DNA of 53,743 nucleotides from JADGHE01 sp035716025 (GTDB taxonomy: Bacteria; Pseudomonadota; Alphaproteobacteria; Rhizobiales; Xanthobacteraceae): positions 1 through 53,743 of the forward strand of contig DASTKH010000025.1 of assembly GCA_035716025.1 (NCBI GenBank), given 5' to 3'. A program made the position numbers and the translations under genes. The notes below the pieces were generated by a model. The model was not told the origin of the DNA. It saw only the letters and a list, made by a program, of their open reading frames with translations, and searched no databases. Shown here in pieces: positions 16,016-24,138 of the stretch; the first letter of the stretch is position 1, and each line of letters starts with the position of its first letter.

Positions 16016-16408
16016 ATGCGACGCAGTCTGCCCATTCGGGCACGGTTTCTCGCCCCAATCGCCTTGGCGGCGGCATTGCTCTCGGGACCGGCGGTCCTGG
16101 CGCAAAGTCCCGCGCCGCCTCCCGCGAGCTCGGGGCAGGGCGCGGCCATTTCGGACCAGAAGCTCGACGCGGCCGTCGCGGCCATGAGGCAGGTCGCCAA
16201 CATCAAACAGGATTATCAACAGCGCCTCGAGGAGGCGCAGCCCGAAGAGCGGGAGAAACTCGCGAACGAAGCGGAGGGCGCGCTCACCAAGGCTGTGACC
16301 GATCAGGGGATTTCGGTCGAGGAATACAGCGAAATCCTCACCGTTGCGCAGAACGATCCGAGCGTGCGCGAGCGGATCCTGCAGCGTCTGCGCACGCCTG
16401 GTCAATGA
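16016..16408 (+). CDS. Exported DUF4168-like protein
   Basis: 130 residues from ATG 16016, with AAAGGAGG six bases upstream; earlier in-frame codons lack a site. A signal peptide (about residues 1-28, ending AVLA) leads to a short Pro/Ser stretch and then a helical domain. In that domain DQKLDAAVAAMRQVANIKQDY and SVEEYSEILTVAQNDPSVRERI match the DUF4168 pattern. The mature protein should be periplasmic. Its last 71 bases overlap the end of the convergent CinA-family gene. Function unknown. Confidence 0.78.
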   Translation: MRRSLPIRARFLAPIALAAALLSGPAVLAQSPAPPPASSGQGAAISDQKLDAAVAAMRQVANIKQDYQQRLEEAQPEEREKLANEAEGALTKAVTDQGISVEEYSEILTVAQNDPSVRERILQRLRTPGQ

Positions 16409-16913
16409 TCTCGGACAGTAGCGCGAACGCTTCTCGGACCGAACGGTAGCGGCACGGGCCTCGGCCGATATCGCCAAACGCCAGCACGCGATGCAGGGTT
16501 GGGCAACCTCGTCGGGCGGCCGCGAAATGCACCGTGCCGACCGGCGTTCCGTCGTCGTCGGTGGCCGGTCCGGCCACCCCGGTCACCGCAACCGAGACGT
16601 CGGCAGGGGATCGCGCAAGGGCGTTCTTGGCCATCGCCCGGGCCACGGGTTCGCTGACCGCGCCTGCGCGTGCGATCAGCGCTCTGCTTACTCCGAGAAC
16701 CGTCGCCTTGTTCTCCTCAGTATAGGTTACGAAGCCGCCGTGAAGCCATTTGCCCGCTCCCGGCGCGTCGGACAGGACGGCCGCGACCAGGCCGCCGGTA
16801 CAGGATTCCGCGGTGACCAATGAGAGACGCGCGCGGCCCGCCTGCTCCATCACTTGCGCGGCGGCCTCGACAAGCGCCGCGTCGACCGTGGTGAATTCGA
16901 TCCGTTCGGGCAT
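16338..16913 (-). CDS. CinA C-terminal-domain protein (PncC-like), divergent paralog
   Basis: 191 residues. The CinA-C/PncC fold is clear: AESCTGGLVAAVLSDAPGAG, FVTYTEENKATVLGVS, AVTGVAGP and VGTVHFAA. PncC-type enzymes deamidate nicotinamide mononucleotide in NAD recycling. In the usual GPGGGxxxKPVG loop this protein reads GPATDDDGTPVG, so the glycines and the lysine are lost and activity may differ. A C-terminal extension of about 20 residues rich in Arg and Ala overlaps the convergent DUF4168 gene by 71 bases. It is divergent from lipA across 169 bases. The second copy at 18507-19010 keeps the normal loop. Confidence 0.82.
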   Translation of the reverse strand: MPERIEFTTVDAALVEAAAQVMEQAGRARLSLVTAESCTGGLVAAVLSDAPGAGKWLHGGFVTYTEENKATVLGVSRALIARAGAVSEPVARAMAKNALARSPADVSVAVTGVAGPATDDDGTPVGTVHFAAARRGCPTLHRVLAFGDIGRGPCRYRSVREAFALLSEIIDQACADAAGSARARSDRSAQR

Positions 16914-17082
16914 CGGGTTCCCGTGTGTGTTCGGTCCATGCCCTTAACGCGCAGGAGGCGATCAGGATCGGGCGGACCGTTCCTGCGCGGCAGGCAGGTC
17001 AGCTCTTCCGACCCTTCACAAACGGTCTCGCCATCTGTACCTGAGGAGCGAAGATCCGCCGTTCCGGCGGCAAAGGCATCCG

Positions 17083-18033
17083 ATGGTCGTCGTTCTCGAC
17101 ACGTCCGCCCGACCCCGGCACCCCGAAAAGGCGCACCGGCCCGAAAGCCCCGTCCTCCGCAAGCCGCCCTGGATCCGGGTGCGCGCGCCGATGTCGCGCG
17201 GCTTTGCCGAGACGAGCCGGACCCTGCGGGAGAACCGCCTCGTCACCGTGTGCGAGGAGGCCGGCTGCCCCAATATCGGCGAGTGCTGGGACAAGCGGCA
17301 CGCGACCTTCATGATCATGGGCGATACCTGCACCCGCGCCTGTGCGTTCTGCAACGTCAAGACGGGGCTGCCTGGACCGCTCGATCCGGACGAGCCGGAG
17401 CGCGTGGCCGCGGCGACCGCCAGCCTCGGCCTCAAACACGTCGTCGTCACCTCGGTCGACCGGGACGACCTTCCGGACGGCGGGGCAGGGCATTTCGCGG
17501 CGGTGATCGCGGCAATCCGCACGCGGTGCCCGGGCGTCACCATCGAGGTCCTCACGCCCGATTTTCTGCGCAAGCCAGGTGCGGTCGAGACCGTCGTTGC
17601 GGCGCGGCCGGACGTCTTCAATCACAATCTCGAAACGGTTCCGTCGCATTATCTGACGGTCCGTCCCGGCGCGCGCTACTTCCATTCGGTGCGGTTGCTG
17701 CAAAGGGTGAAGGAACTCGACCCGGCGATGTTCACCAAGTCGGGCATCATGCTCGGCCTCGGCGAAGAGCGTCACGAGGTGGTGCAAGTGATGGACGATC
17801 TGCGGAGCGCCGATGTCGATTTCATCACGATCGGCCAATATCTGCAGCCGACCCGCCGCCATCATCCGGTGGTGCGCTTCATCACGCCCGAAGAATTCAA
17901 GGCCTATGAGACCATCGCCTATGCCAAGGGGTTCCTGATGGTCTCCTCCTCGCCGCTCACCCGCTCCTCGCATCATGCGGGCGAGGATTTCGCCCGCCTG
18001 CGGGCGGCGCGGGACGCCCGGCGGCGCCGCTAG
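17083..18033 (+). CDS. lipA: Lipoyl synthase
   Basis: 316 residues. This radical SAM enzyme inserts two sulfurs into octanoyl groups on lipoyl domains. Both iron-sulfur clusters are seen: C57, C62 and C68 for the auxiliary cluster and C83-x3-C87-x2-C90 for the SAM cluster. The terminal RSSHHAGE motif, whose Ser binds the auxiliary cluster, is also present. It lies just after the pdh operon, whose E2 and E1-beta both need lipoylation. AAGG six bases before ATG 17083 supports the start. The next gene follows after seven bases and is probably co-transcribed. Confidence 0.96.
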   Translation: MVVVLDTSARPRHPEKAHRPESPVLRKPPWIRVRAPMSRGFAETSRTLRENRLVTVCEEAGCPNIGECWDKRHATFMIMGDTCTRACAFCNVKTGLPGPLDPDEPERVAAATASLGLKHVVVTSVDRDDLPDGGAGHFAAVIAAIRTRCPGVTIEVLTPDFLRKPGAVETVVAARPDVFNHNLETVPSHYLTVRPGARYFHSVRLLQRVKELDPAMFTKSGIMLGLGEERHEVVQVMDDLRSADVDFITIGQYLQPTRRHHPVVRFITPEEFKAYETIAYAKGFLMVSSSPLTRSSHHAGEDFARLRAARDARRRR

Positions 18034-18040
18034 AAGGCGA

Positions 18041-18502
18041 ATGCCGCAATTTTCCACGACCCGGCGCGTGCGCCACGCGGCGCCCGAGATGTTCAATCTC
18101 GTGGCGGATGTCGAAAGCTATCCAGAATTTGTCCCGCTCTGCCGCTCCTTGCGTGTGCGCCGAAGGGTGGAGAGCGGCGAAGGCGTCGAGGTCCTCACTG
18201 CCGACATGACCGTCGCCTACAAACTGATCAGCGAATCCTTCACGAGCCGCGTCACGCTCGACCGGCCGCGCCTGACGATCCTCGTCGAATATCTCGAAGG
18301 CCCGTTCAGCCATCTCGACAATCGCTGGCATTTCAAGCCGATCGCGGAGGGCGCCTGCGACGTCGAATTTTTCATCGCCTACGAATTCCGCAGCCGCACC
18401 CTCGGATTGCTCATGGGCTCGGTCTTCGATACGGCCTTCCGCCGCTTTGCGGCCGCGTTCGAGCATCGCGCCGACCAGATTTACGGCCGCTCCCGCGGTT
18501 GA
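18041..18502 (+). CDS. Coq10/RatA-like START-domain protein
   Basis: 153 residues from ATG 18041, seven bases after lipA with AAGGCGA just upstream. The fold of the polyketide-cyclase/START type is indicated by RHAAPEMFNLVADVESYPEFVPLC, then TFTSRVT-like (ESFTSRVTLDRP) and GPFSHLDNRWHF, and the long C-terminal helix with FRRFAAAFEHRA. Bacterial members bind ubiquinone (Coq10-like) or inhibit ribosome subunit joining (RatA). The pairing lipA-Coq10-like is common in alphaproteobacteria and favours a quinone-binding role. The choice between the two cannot be made from sequence. Confidence 0.87.
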   Translation: MPQFSTTRRVRHAAPEMFNLVADVESYPEFVPLCRSLRVRRRVESGEGVEVLTADMTVAYKLISESFTSRVTLDRPRLTILVEYLEGPFSHLDNRWHFKPIAEGACDVEFFIAYEFRSRTLGLLMGSVFDTAFRRFAAAFEHRADQIYGRSRG

Positions 18503-18506
18503 GTGC

Positions 18507-19010
18507 TCAGCGGGGGTATTGCAGTGCGAGTTCCAGCAGCATTTCGAGGGCCTCGCGGGCGGCGTGCTGGCGCACGCTGGCGCGGCCAGATGGCCCGTAG
18601 CGCCGCTCGCGGTGCAAAGTCTTGCCGTCGGCCGCGGCAGCGGCCAGATGCACGAGTCCGACCGGCTTGTCGGGGCTGCCGCCGCCAGGGCCGGCGATCC
18701 CGGTGATCGCCACGGCAAGTTGCGCCGCGGCTTGGCGCAGCGCGCCGCGCGCCATGGCCTGCGCGGTCTCCGCGCTCACCGCGCCGTGCCGCGCGATCAC
18801 GTCGGCCGGCACGCCCAACATCTCCTCCTTGGCGCGGTTGGAATAGGTCACGAAGCCGCGCTCGAACACGTCGGACGAGCCGGCAATATCGGTGAGGCAG
18901 GTCGCCACGAGGCCGCCGGTGCACGATTCGGCCGTCGCCACCATCAGCTTGCGCGCGCGGCAGGCATCAAGCACGGCATGCGCGCGCTGCCGCAACTGGT
19001 CTTCAATCAT
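18507..19010 (-). CDS. pncC: Nicotinamide-nucleotide amidohydrolase, CinA/PncC family
   Basis: 167 residues from ATG 19010, with GGGGA five bases upstream; an ATG at 19016 is an alternative. The catalytic AESCTGGLVATCLTD is intact. So are FVTYSNRAKEEMLGV, AITGIAGPGGGSPDKPVGLV and the closing helix EALEMLLELAL. It hydrolyses NMN to nicotinate mononucleotide in pyridine nucleotide salvage. It overlaps the end of ispDF by eight bases on the same strand, so the two are translationally coupled. This has the full motif set, unlike the paralog at 16338-16913. It ends four bases from the convergent START-protein gene. Confidence 0.88.
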   Translation of the reverse strand: MIEDQLRQRAHAVLDACRARKLMVATAESCTGGLVATCLTDIAGSSDVFERGFVTYSNRAKEEMLGVPADVIARHGAVSAETAQAMARGALRQAAAQLAVAITGIAGPGGGSPDKPVGLVHLAAAAADGKTLHRERRYGPSGRASVRQHAAREALEMLLELALQYPR

Positions 19011-20193
19011 GCCCATCCCCCGGCAACCGAACGGTCGCGCTTGCAAGCGCTGCAATGCCTTCCCCACGGCCGAGGAAGCCAAGCCTTTCGGTCGTGGTCG
19101 CCTTGACGGCGACGCGCGAGACCGGCACGCCGGCGATCTCGGCGATGCGCGCGCGCATCGCTGCGCGGTGGGGTCCGATGCGCGGCGCTTCGCACAAGAC
19201 CGTGACGTCGAGCAGCCCGATCGCGCCGCCGCGGTCGCGCACCCGCGCGGCCGCAAAGGCCAGGAAACGGTCGGAGGAGGCGCCGCGCCAGCGCGGGTCG
19301 CCGGGCGGGAAATGTTCGCCGATATCGCCGTCGGTGAGCGCCCCGAGGAGCGCGTCGGTGAGGGCGTGCAGGACGACGTCGGCGTCCGAATGGCCGCTGA
19401 GCGCGTGTGTGTGCGGGATGCGTACGCCGCCGAGCATCACATGGTCACCGGCGCCGAAGGCGTGAACATCGAAACCTGAGCCGGTTCGCACGTCGGCGAG
19501 CCGGGCGGCGGCGCAGTGCTCGGCGCGCGAGAAATCCTCCTCGGTCGTGAGCTTCACGTTCTCAGGCTCCCCCGGAAAGACCGTTACGTCCAGACCCGCC
19601 CAGGTGGCGACCGCGGCATCGTCGGCGAAATCCTCAAGTCCGGCGGCCGCGGCGCGCCGGTGCGCTTCGAGAAGCGCATCGAAGGCGAAGGCTTGTGGCG
19701 TCTGAACGAGACGCAGCCGGTTGCGCGCAACCAGGTCCTCGCGGTCGATCCGCGAGTCCCCGGTGACGACCTTGACGGCGTCGACGACCGGCAGGCCCGG
19801 CACCGCAGCGCCGGTGCGCAAAGCCGTGTCGATCGCCAGCGCGATGAGGCGCGCCGAGACGAAGGGACGAGCGGCGTCATGGACGAGGACGAGGTTCGGT
19901 CGGGCATCGGCGAGCGCTTCGAGACCGGCGAGGACGGAAGCCTGCCGCGTCGCGCCCCCGGGCACCGGCGGCAGCGTCGCCAATCCCGCTGCCGCTTCGG
20001 CAAAGCGGTCCGCATCGTCCAGGTGTATGACCGGCTGTACGAGATCGACCCCGGGATGCCTCGCGAGCGTCTCAAGCGCGACGCGCAGAACCAAGCGGCC
20101 GCCGATCCGGCGATACTGTTTGGGTATTTTGCCGCCGGCCCTGAGGCCGCGGCCCGCAGCCACTAGCACGGCCGCGACCTTCGCGCGCCCCAT
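19003..20193 (-). CDS. ispDF: Bifunctional MEP cytidylyltransferase / MEcPP synthase
   Basis: 396 residues, the IspD-IspF fusion typical of alphaproteobacteria. Residues 1-225 are IspD: the CTP loop LVAAGRGLRAGG with PKQYRRIGG, and VHDAARPFVSARLI. Residues 236-396 are IspF: GSGFDVHAFG, GHSDADVVLHALTDALLGA and KATTTERLGFLGRGEG. The protein carries out the third and fifth steps of the non-mevalonate isoprenoid pathway. It is divergent from dusB across 144 bases that must hold both promoters, and pncC overlaps its end. Confidence 0.95.
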   Translation of the reverse strand: MGRAKVAAVLVAAGRGLRAGGKIPKQYRRIGGRLVLRVALETLARHPGVDLVQPVIHLDDADRFAEAAAGLATLPPVPGGATRQASVLAGLEALADARPNLVLVHDAARPFVSARLIALAIDTALRTGAAVPGLPVVDAVKVVTGDSRIDREDLVARNRLRLVQTPQAFAFDALLEAHRRAAAAGLEDFADDAAVATWAGLDVTVFPGEPENVKLTTEEDFSRAEHCAAARLADVRTGSGFDVHAFGAGDHVMLGGVRIPHTHALSGHSDADVVLHALTDALLGALTDGDIGEHFPPGDPRWRGASSDRFLAFAAARVRDRGGAIGLLDVTVLCEAPRIGPHRAAMRARIAEIAGVPVSRVAVKATTTERLGFLGRGEGIAALASATVRLPGDGHD

Positions 20194-20337
20194 TGGTTGG
20201 AGATCCTTCCGCCGCCCGCTCCATCGTCGAAGACAGAATCTCAGAACCGCAGCGAGCGAACAAGATTGCTGCGGTGCACCTTGCCGAATGCGACTGGATG
20301 TGGTTAAACTCTAGGCATACGATAGATAGCCTAAAAA

Positions 20338-21384
20338 ATGTGCAACACGGCTGCCGCATTGCCGGCGTTTTCACCCCGCTTCGGGCCGATCGCCATCGGC
20401 CGGGCGGGACTGCGCGCGCCGGTGCTGCTCGCCCCGATGTCGGGCATCACAGACCCTCCCTTCCGGAGGCAGGTCTGGGATTTGGGCGCAGGACTCGTCG
20501 TGTCGGAGATGACCGCGAGCGCGGCGCTCGCGACGGAAGAGCCTTGGGCGCGCCTGCGGGCCCGCACCGAACGGGCCGGGCCGCAGGTCATCCAGCTTGC
20601 CGGATGCGAGGCGCACTGGATGGCGGAAGGTGCGCGGATGGCCGAGGCGGCCGGGGCCGAAATCGTCGATATCAATATGGGATGCCCGGCCCGGCGGGTG
20701 ACCACCGGTTACGCCGGCTCGGCCCTCATGCGCGATCTCGATCATGCGGTCGCCTTGATCGAGGCCACGGTCGCGGCGGTCTCCGTCCCCGTCACGCTGA
20801 AAATGCGACTCGGCTGGGACGAAGGGTCGATCAATGCGCCTGAGCTGGCGCGGCGCGCGGAGCAGGCGGGCGTCCGGATGATCACGGTCCATGGGCGCAC
20901 GCGCTGCCAGTTCTACAACGGTCGGGCGAACTGGGCGGCGGTTCGCGCCGTGAAGGAGGCGGTGCGGATTCCCGTGGTGGTCAACGGCGACATTGCCGGC
21001 GCTGCCGACGCCGCGGAGGCCCTGCGGCAGTCCGGCGCCGATGCCGTCATGATCGGGCGTGCCGTCCTCGGCCGGCCCTGGTTGCCCGGCCAGATCGCGC
21101 GTGCGCTTGTGGATGGAACGGTGCCGCCCGATCCGCCCCTGGTCGTGCAAAAATGCCTGTTGCTTGATCTCTACGACGGCATTCTGCGCCATCACGGCCG
21201 AGCGGTCGGCGTGCGCCATGCACGCAAACATCTGAAAGCCGCTTCCGACACCCTGGTGCGGCAGACAGGAGACCCGTTTGCCATGCGCGTGCGCCAGACG
21301 CTGCTCGCAGCCGAGGAGCCGGCGGCCGTGGTCCGGCACATCGAAGAACTCTACGCCGCAGCAGAGGGGAAGCGCGCCGCATGA
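20338..21384 (+). CDS. dusB: tRNA-dihydrouridine synthase (DusB/NifR3)
   Basis: 348 residues. FMN-dependent reduction of uridines in the tRNA D-loop. LLAPMSGITDPPFRR opens the barrel, the catalytic C116 is in INMGCPARRV, and KMRLGWD, TVHGRTRCQFYNG and VNGDI follow. It is the NifR3 gene that precedes ntrBC in rhizobia. Its stop overlaps the ntrB start (ATGA at 21381-21384), so translation is coupled. The ATG at 20338 follows an AT-rich stretch at 20300-20337 that probably holds the operon promoter. Confidence 0.95.
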   Translation: MCNTAAALPAFSPRFGPIAIGRAGLRAPVLLAPMSGITDPPFRRQVWDLGAGLVVSEMTASAALATEEPWARLRARTERAGPQVIQLAGCEAHWMAEGARMAEAAGAEIVDINMGCPARRVTTGYAGSALMRDLDHAVALIEATVAAVSVPVTLKMRLGWDEGSINAPELARRAEQAGVRMITVHGRTRCQFYNGRANWAAVRAVKEAVRIPVVVNGDIAGAADAAEALRQSGADAVMIGRAVLGRPWLPGQIARALVDGTVPPDPPLVVQKCLLLDLYDGILRHHGRAVGVRHARKHLKAASDTLVRQTGDPFAMRVRQTLLAAEEPAAVVRHIEELYAAAEGKRAA

Positions 21385-22502
21385 CGGCTTTCGATGCAGC
21401 AGAGGGGCACGACGCGCGGCCGCACGCGGAGGCGGCCATCGACGCGTTGCCGCATCCGATCGTCATTATCGGAAGCGATGGGCGGATTCTCGACGTCAAC
21501 ACGGCGGCGGAGGCATTCTTCGCCACTTCGGCGCCGGTCTTGCGTCGTCATTTCCTGCGCGAGCTCGTTCCTTTCGGAAGTCCGCTGCTCGGCCTGATCG
21601 ACCAGGTGCGTGCAAGCGGCGGCGCGGTGAACGAGTATCGCGTCGATCTCGGCACGCCGCGCAATCCCGGCGAGCGAATTGTTGACCTTCACGTCGCGCC
21701 GTTATCGGAAGGATCGGACCGGGTGGTGGTGATGCTCCAGGAGCGCACCCGCGCTGACAAGATGGACCGGCAGCTCACCCATCGCGGCGCCGCACGTTCC
21801 GTCATCGCGCTCGCCGCGATGCTCGCGCACGAGATCAAGAATCCGCTGTCCGGCATCCGCGGGGCGGCGCAGCTTCTCGAACAATCCGTCGGCGACGACG
21901 ATCGCAGCCTTACGCGGCTCATCTGCGAGGAGGCCGACCGCATCGTGAAGCTCGTCGATCGCATGGCGGTCTTTGGCGACGATCGCCCGGTCGAGCGCGA
22001 ACCCGTGAACATCCACGTCGTGCTCGAACACGTGAAGCGGCTGGCGCAGAGCGGCTTCGGCCGCCATGTGGCCTTTGTCGAAGAGTACGATCCGTCGCTG
22101 CCCCCGGTCTATGCCAACCGGGATCAGCTTATTCAGGTCTTTCTCAACTTGGTGAAGAACGCGATCGAGGCGATCGGCGAGGCACCGGACGGCGAAGTGC
22201 AGCTGACCACCGCCTTTCGGCCCGGTGTGCGCCTGTCGCTGCCCGGCAGCAAGACGCGCGTCTCGCTGCCGCTGGAATTCTGCGTCAAGGACAACGGGCC
22301 CGGCGTTCCCGACGATCTGATGCCGCATTTGTTCGACCCGTTCGTCACCACGAAGCCGAGCGGAAGTGGCCTTGGCCTTGCATTGGTCGCGAAGATCGTC
22401 GGCGACCACGGCGGCATCATCGAGTGTGAATCGCAGCCGCGGCGCACGGTCTTTCGCGTCCTGATGCCCATGTACGCCGACGTCTCCATACCGGACGGCT
22501 GA
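21381..22502 (+). CDS. ntrB: Nitrogen regulation sensor kinase NtrB
   Basis: 373 residues, soluble. A PAS domain lies at about 15-130, the dimerisation helix with H150 in AMLAHEIKNPLSGIRGAAQ, and the ATPase domain at about 255-370 (DQLIQVFLNLVKNAIEA, then DNGPGVP and GSGLGLALV). It phosphorylates and dephosphorylates NtrC under control of PII and so reports nitrogen status. The ATG overlaps the dusB stop; ntrC follows after 13 bases. No membrane segments are seen, as expected. Confidence 0.95.
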   Translation: MTAFDAAEGHDARPHAEAAIDALPHPIVIIGSDGRILDVNTAAEAFFATSAPVLRRHFLRELVPFGSPLLGLIDQVRASGGAVNEYRVDLGTPRNPGERIVDLHVAPLSEGSDRVVVMLQERTRADKMDRQLTHRGAARSVIALAAMLAHEIKNPLSGIRGAAQLLEQSVGDDDRSLTRLICEEADRIVKLVDRMAVFGDDRPVEREPVNIHVVLEHVKRLAQSGFGRHVAFVEEYDPSLPPVYANRDQLIQVFLNLVKNAIEAIGEAPDGEVQLTTAFRPGVRLSLPGSKTRVSLPLEFCVKDNGPGVPDDLMPHLFDPFVTTKPSGSGLGLALVAKIVGDHGGIIECESQPRRTVFRVLMPMYADVSIPDG

Positions 22503-22515
22503 GAGGAGAGATACG

Positions 22516-23955
22516 ATGCCATCGGCGAGCATTCTGGTGGCCGACGACGATACCGCGATCCGGACGGTGCTGAGCCAGGCGCTCTCGCGGGCCGGCTACG
22601 ACGTGCGCTCGACCGGCAACGCCGCGAGCCTGTGGCGATGGATCAGCCAGGGCGAGGGCGACCTCGTCATCACCGACGTCGTGATGCCCGACGAAAACGC
22701 CTTCGATCTGCTTCCGCGCATCAAGAAGTTCCGGCCCGACCTGCCGGTGATCATCATGAGCGCGCAGAACACGTTCATGACGGCGATCCGCGCCTCCGAA
22801 CGCGGCGCCTACGAGTATCTGCCCAAACCATTCGACCTCAAGGAACTTATCGCAATCGTCGGGCGCGCTCTCTCCGAGCCGCGAGAGCGGCCGCATCCGC
22901 AAAGCAAGCCGGAGGAGCTCGAAGCGATCCCGCTCGTCGGGCGCTCGGCGGCCATGCAGGAGATCTACCGCGTGCTCGCCAAGCTGATGCAGACGGATTT
23001 GACCGTCATGATCTCGGGCGAATCCGGCACCGGCAAAGAGCTCGTCGCCCGCGCGCTGCACGATTATGGCAAGCGCCGCAGCGGGCCGTTCGTCGCAATC
23101 AATATGGCCGCAATTCCGCGCGACCTCATCGAATCGGAACTGTTCGGGCACGAACGCGGCGCCTTCACCGGCGCCAATGCGCGCAGCGCCGGTCGGTTCG
23201 AACAGGCGGAAGGGGGAACGCTATTCCTCGATGAGATCGGCGACATGCCGATGGAGGCGCAGACGCGTCTTCTGCGCGTGCTGCAGCAAGGCGAATACAC
23301 GACTGTCGGCGGCCGCACGCCGATCAAGGCGAATGTGCGCATCATCGCCGCCACCAATAAGGACCTGCGGCTTCTGATCCAACAAGGGCTCTTCCGCGAG
23401 GACCTGTTCTTCCGCCTCAACGTCGTCCCGTTGCGGCTCCCGCCGTTGCGCGAGCGCAGCGAGGACGTGCCGGACCTGATGCGCCATTTCCTCGCGCAGG
23501 CGGAACGCGAAGGATTGCCTGCCAAACGCATCGACGCCGAGGCGCTCGAACGCCTCAAGCGTTACCGCTGGCCCGGCAATGTCCGGGAGCTTGAAAACCT
23601 CGCCCGGCGGCTCTCGGCCCTTTATCCGCACGAGGTCATTACGGCCGCGGCCATCGAGGCCGAACTCAGCCAGCCCGCCGCTCCGGTCACCACCGAGCCG
23701 ACGTCGGACGAGCCGCTGGTGGTCATGGTCGAGCGCCATCTCGCGCGCTATTTTGCGGGATTCCAGGGGAAATTGCCGCCGCCGGGGCTCTACCACCGGG
23801 TGCTCCGCGAGGTCGAACAGCCGCTCCTCTCGGCGGCGCTCGCGGCCACGCGAGGCAACCAGATCCGGGCAGCCGAGCTCCTGGGAGTCAACCGCAACAC
23901 ACTGCGAAAGAAGATTCGCGATCTCGATATTCAGGTCTATCGCGGGTCGAACTGA
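22516..23955 (+). CDS. ntrC: Nitrogen regulation response regulator NtrC (sigma54 activator)
   Basis: 479 residues. The receiver domain (1-125) has D10-D12 and the phosphorylated D54. The AAA+ domain has the Walker A GESGTGKE, the sigma54 contact loop GAFTGA and the Walker B LFLDEIGD. The C-terminal Fis-type helix-turn-helix is AAELLGVNRNTLRKKIRDL. When phosphorylated by NtrB it activates sigma54 promoters for nitrogen assimilation. All functional elements are intact, in contrast to NtrX downstream. Confidence 0.96.
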   Translation: MPSASILVADDDTAIRTVLSQALSRAGYDVRSTGNAASLWRWISQGEGDLVITDVVMPDENAFDLLPRIKKFRPDLPVIIMSAQNTFMTAIRASERGAYEYLPKPFDLKELIAIVGRALSEPRERPHPQSKPEELEAIPLVGRSAAMQEIYRVLAKLMQTDLTVMISGESGTGKELVARALHDYGKRRSGPFVAINMAAIPRDLIESELFGHERGAFTGANARSAGRFEQAEGGTLFLDEIGDMPMEAQTRLLRVLQQGEYTTVGGRTPIKANVRIIAATNKDLRLLIQQGLFREDLFFRLNVVPLRLPPLRERSEDVPDLMRHFLAQAEREGLPAKRIDAEALERLKRYRWPGNVRELENLARRLSALYPHEVITAAAIEAELSQPAAPVTTEPTSDEPLVVMVERHLARYFAGFQGKLPPPGLYHRVLREVEQPLLSAALAATRGNQIRAAELLGVNRNTLRKKIRDLDIQVYRGSN

Positions 23956-24138
23956 CGGGCTCCGCCATCGTCATTCTTAGACGCCCGCGTATGGCGGTTC
24001 CTGTGGGAAGCGCCGCGGAATCGTCGCAATCCGGCAACATTGTTGTAGAAATGCCTCAGGCGGGCGGCAACCAGCCGCCCGGGACGGGGACGGGACACGG
24101 GATCGGGCGGGCGCGTGGCGACTCTCGACGAGGCTGTC

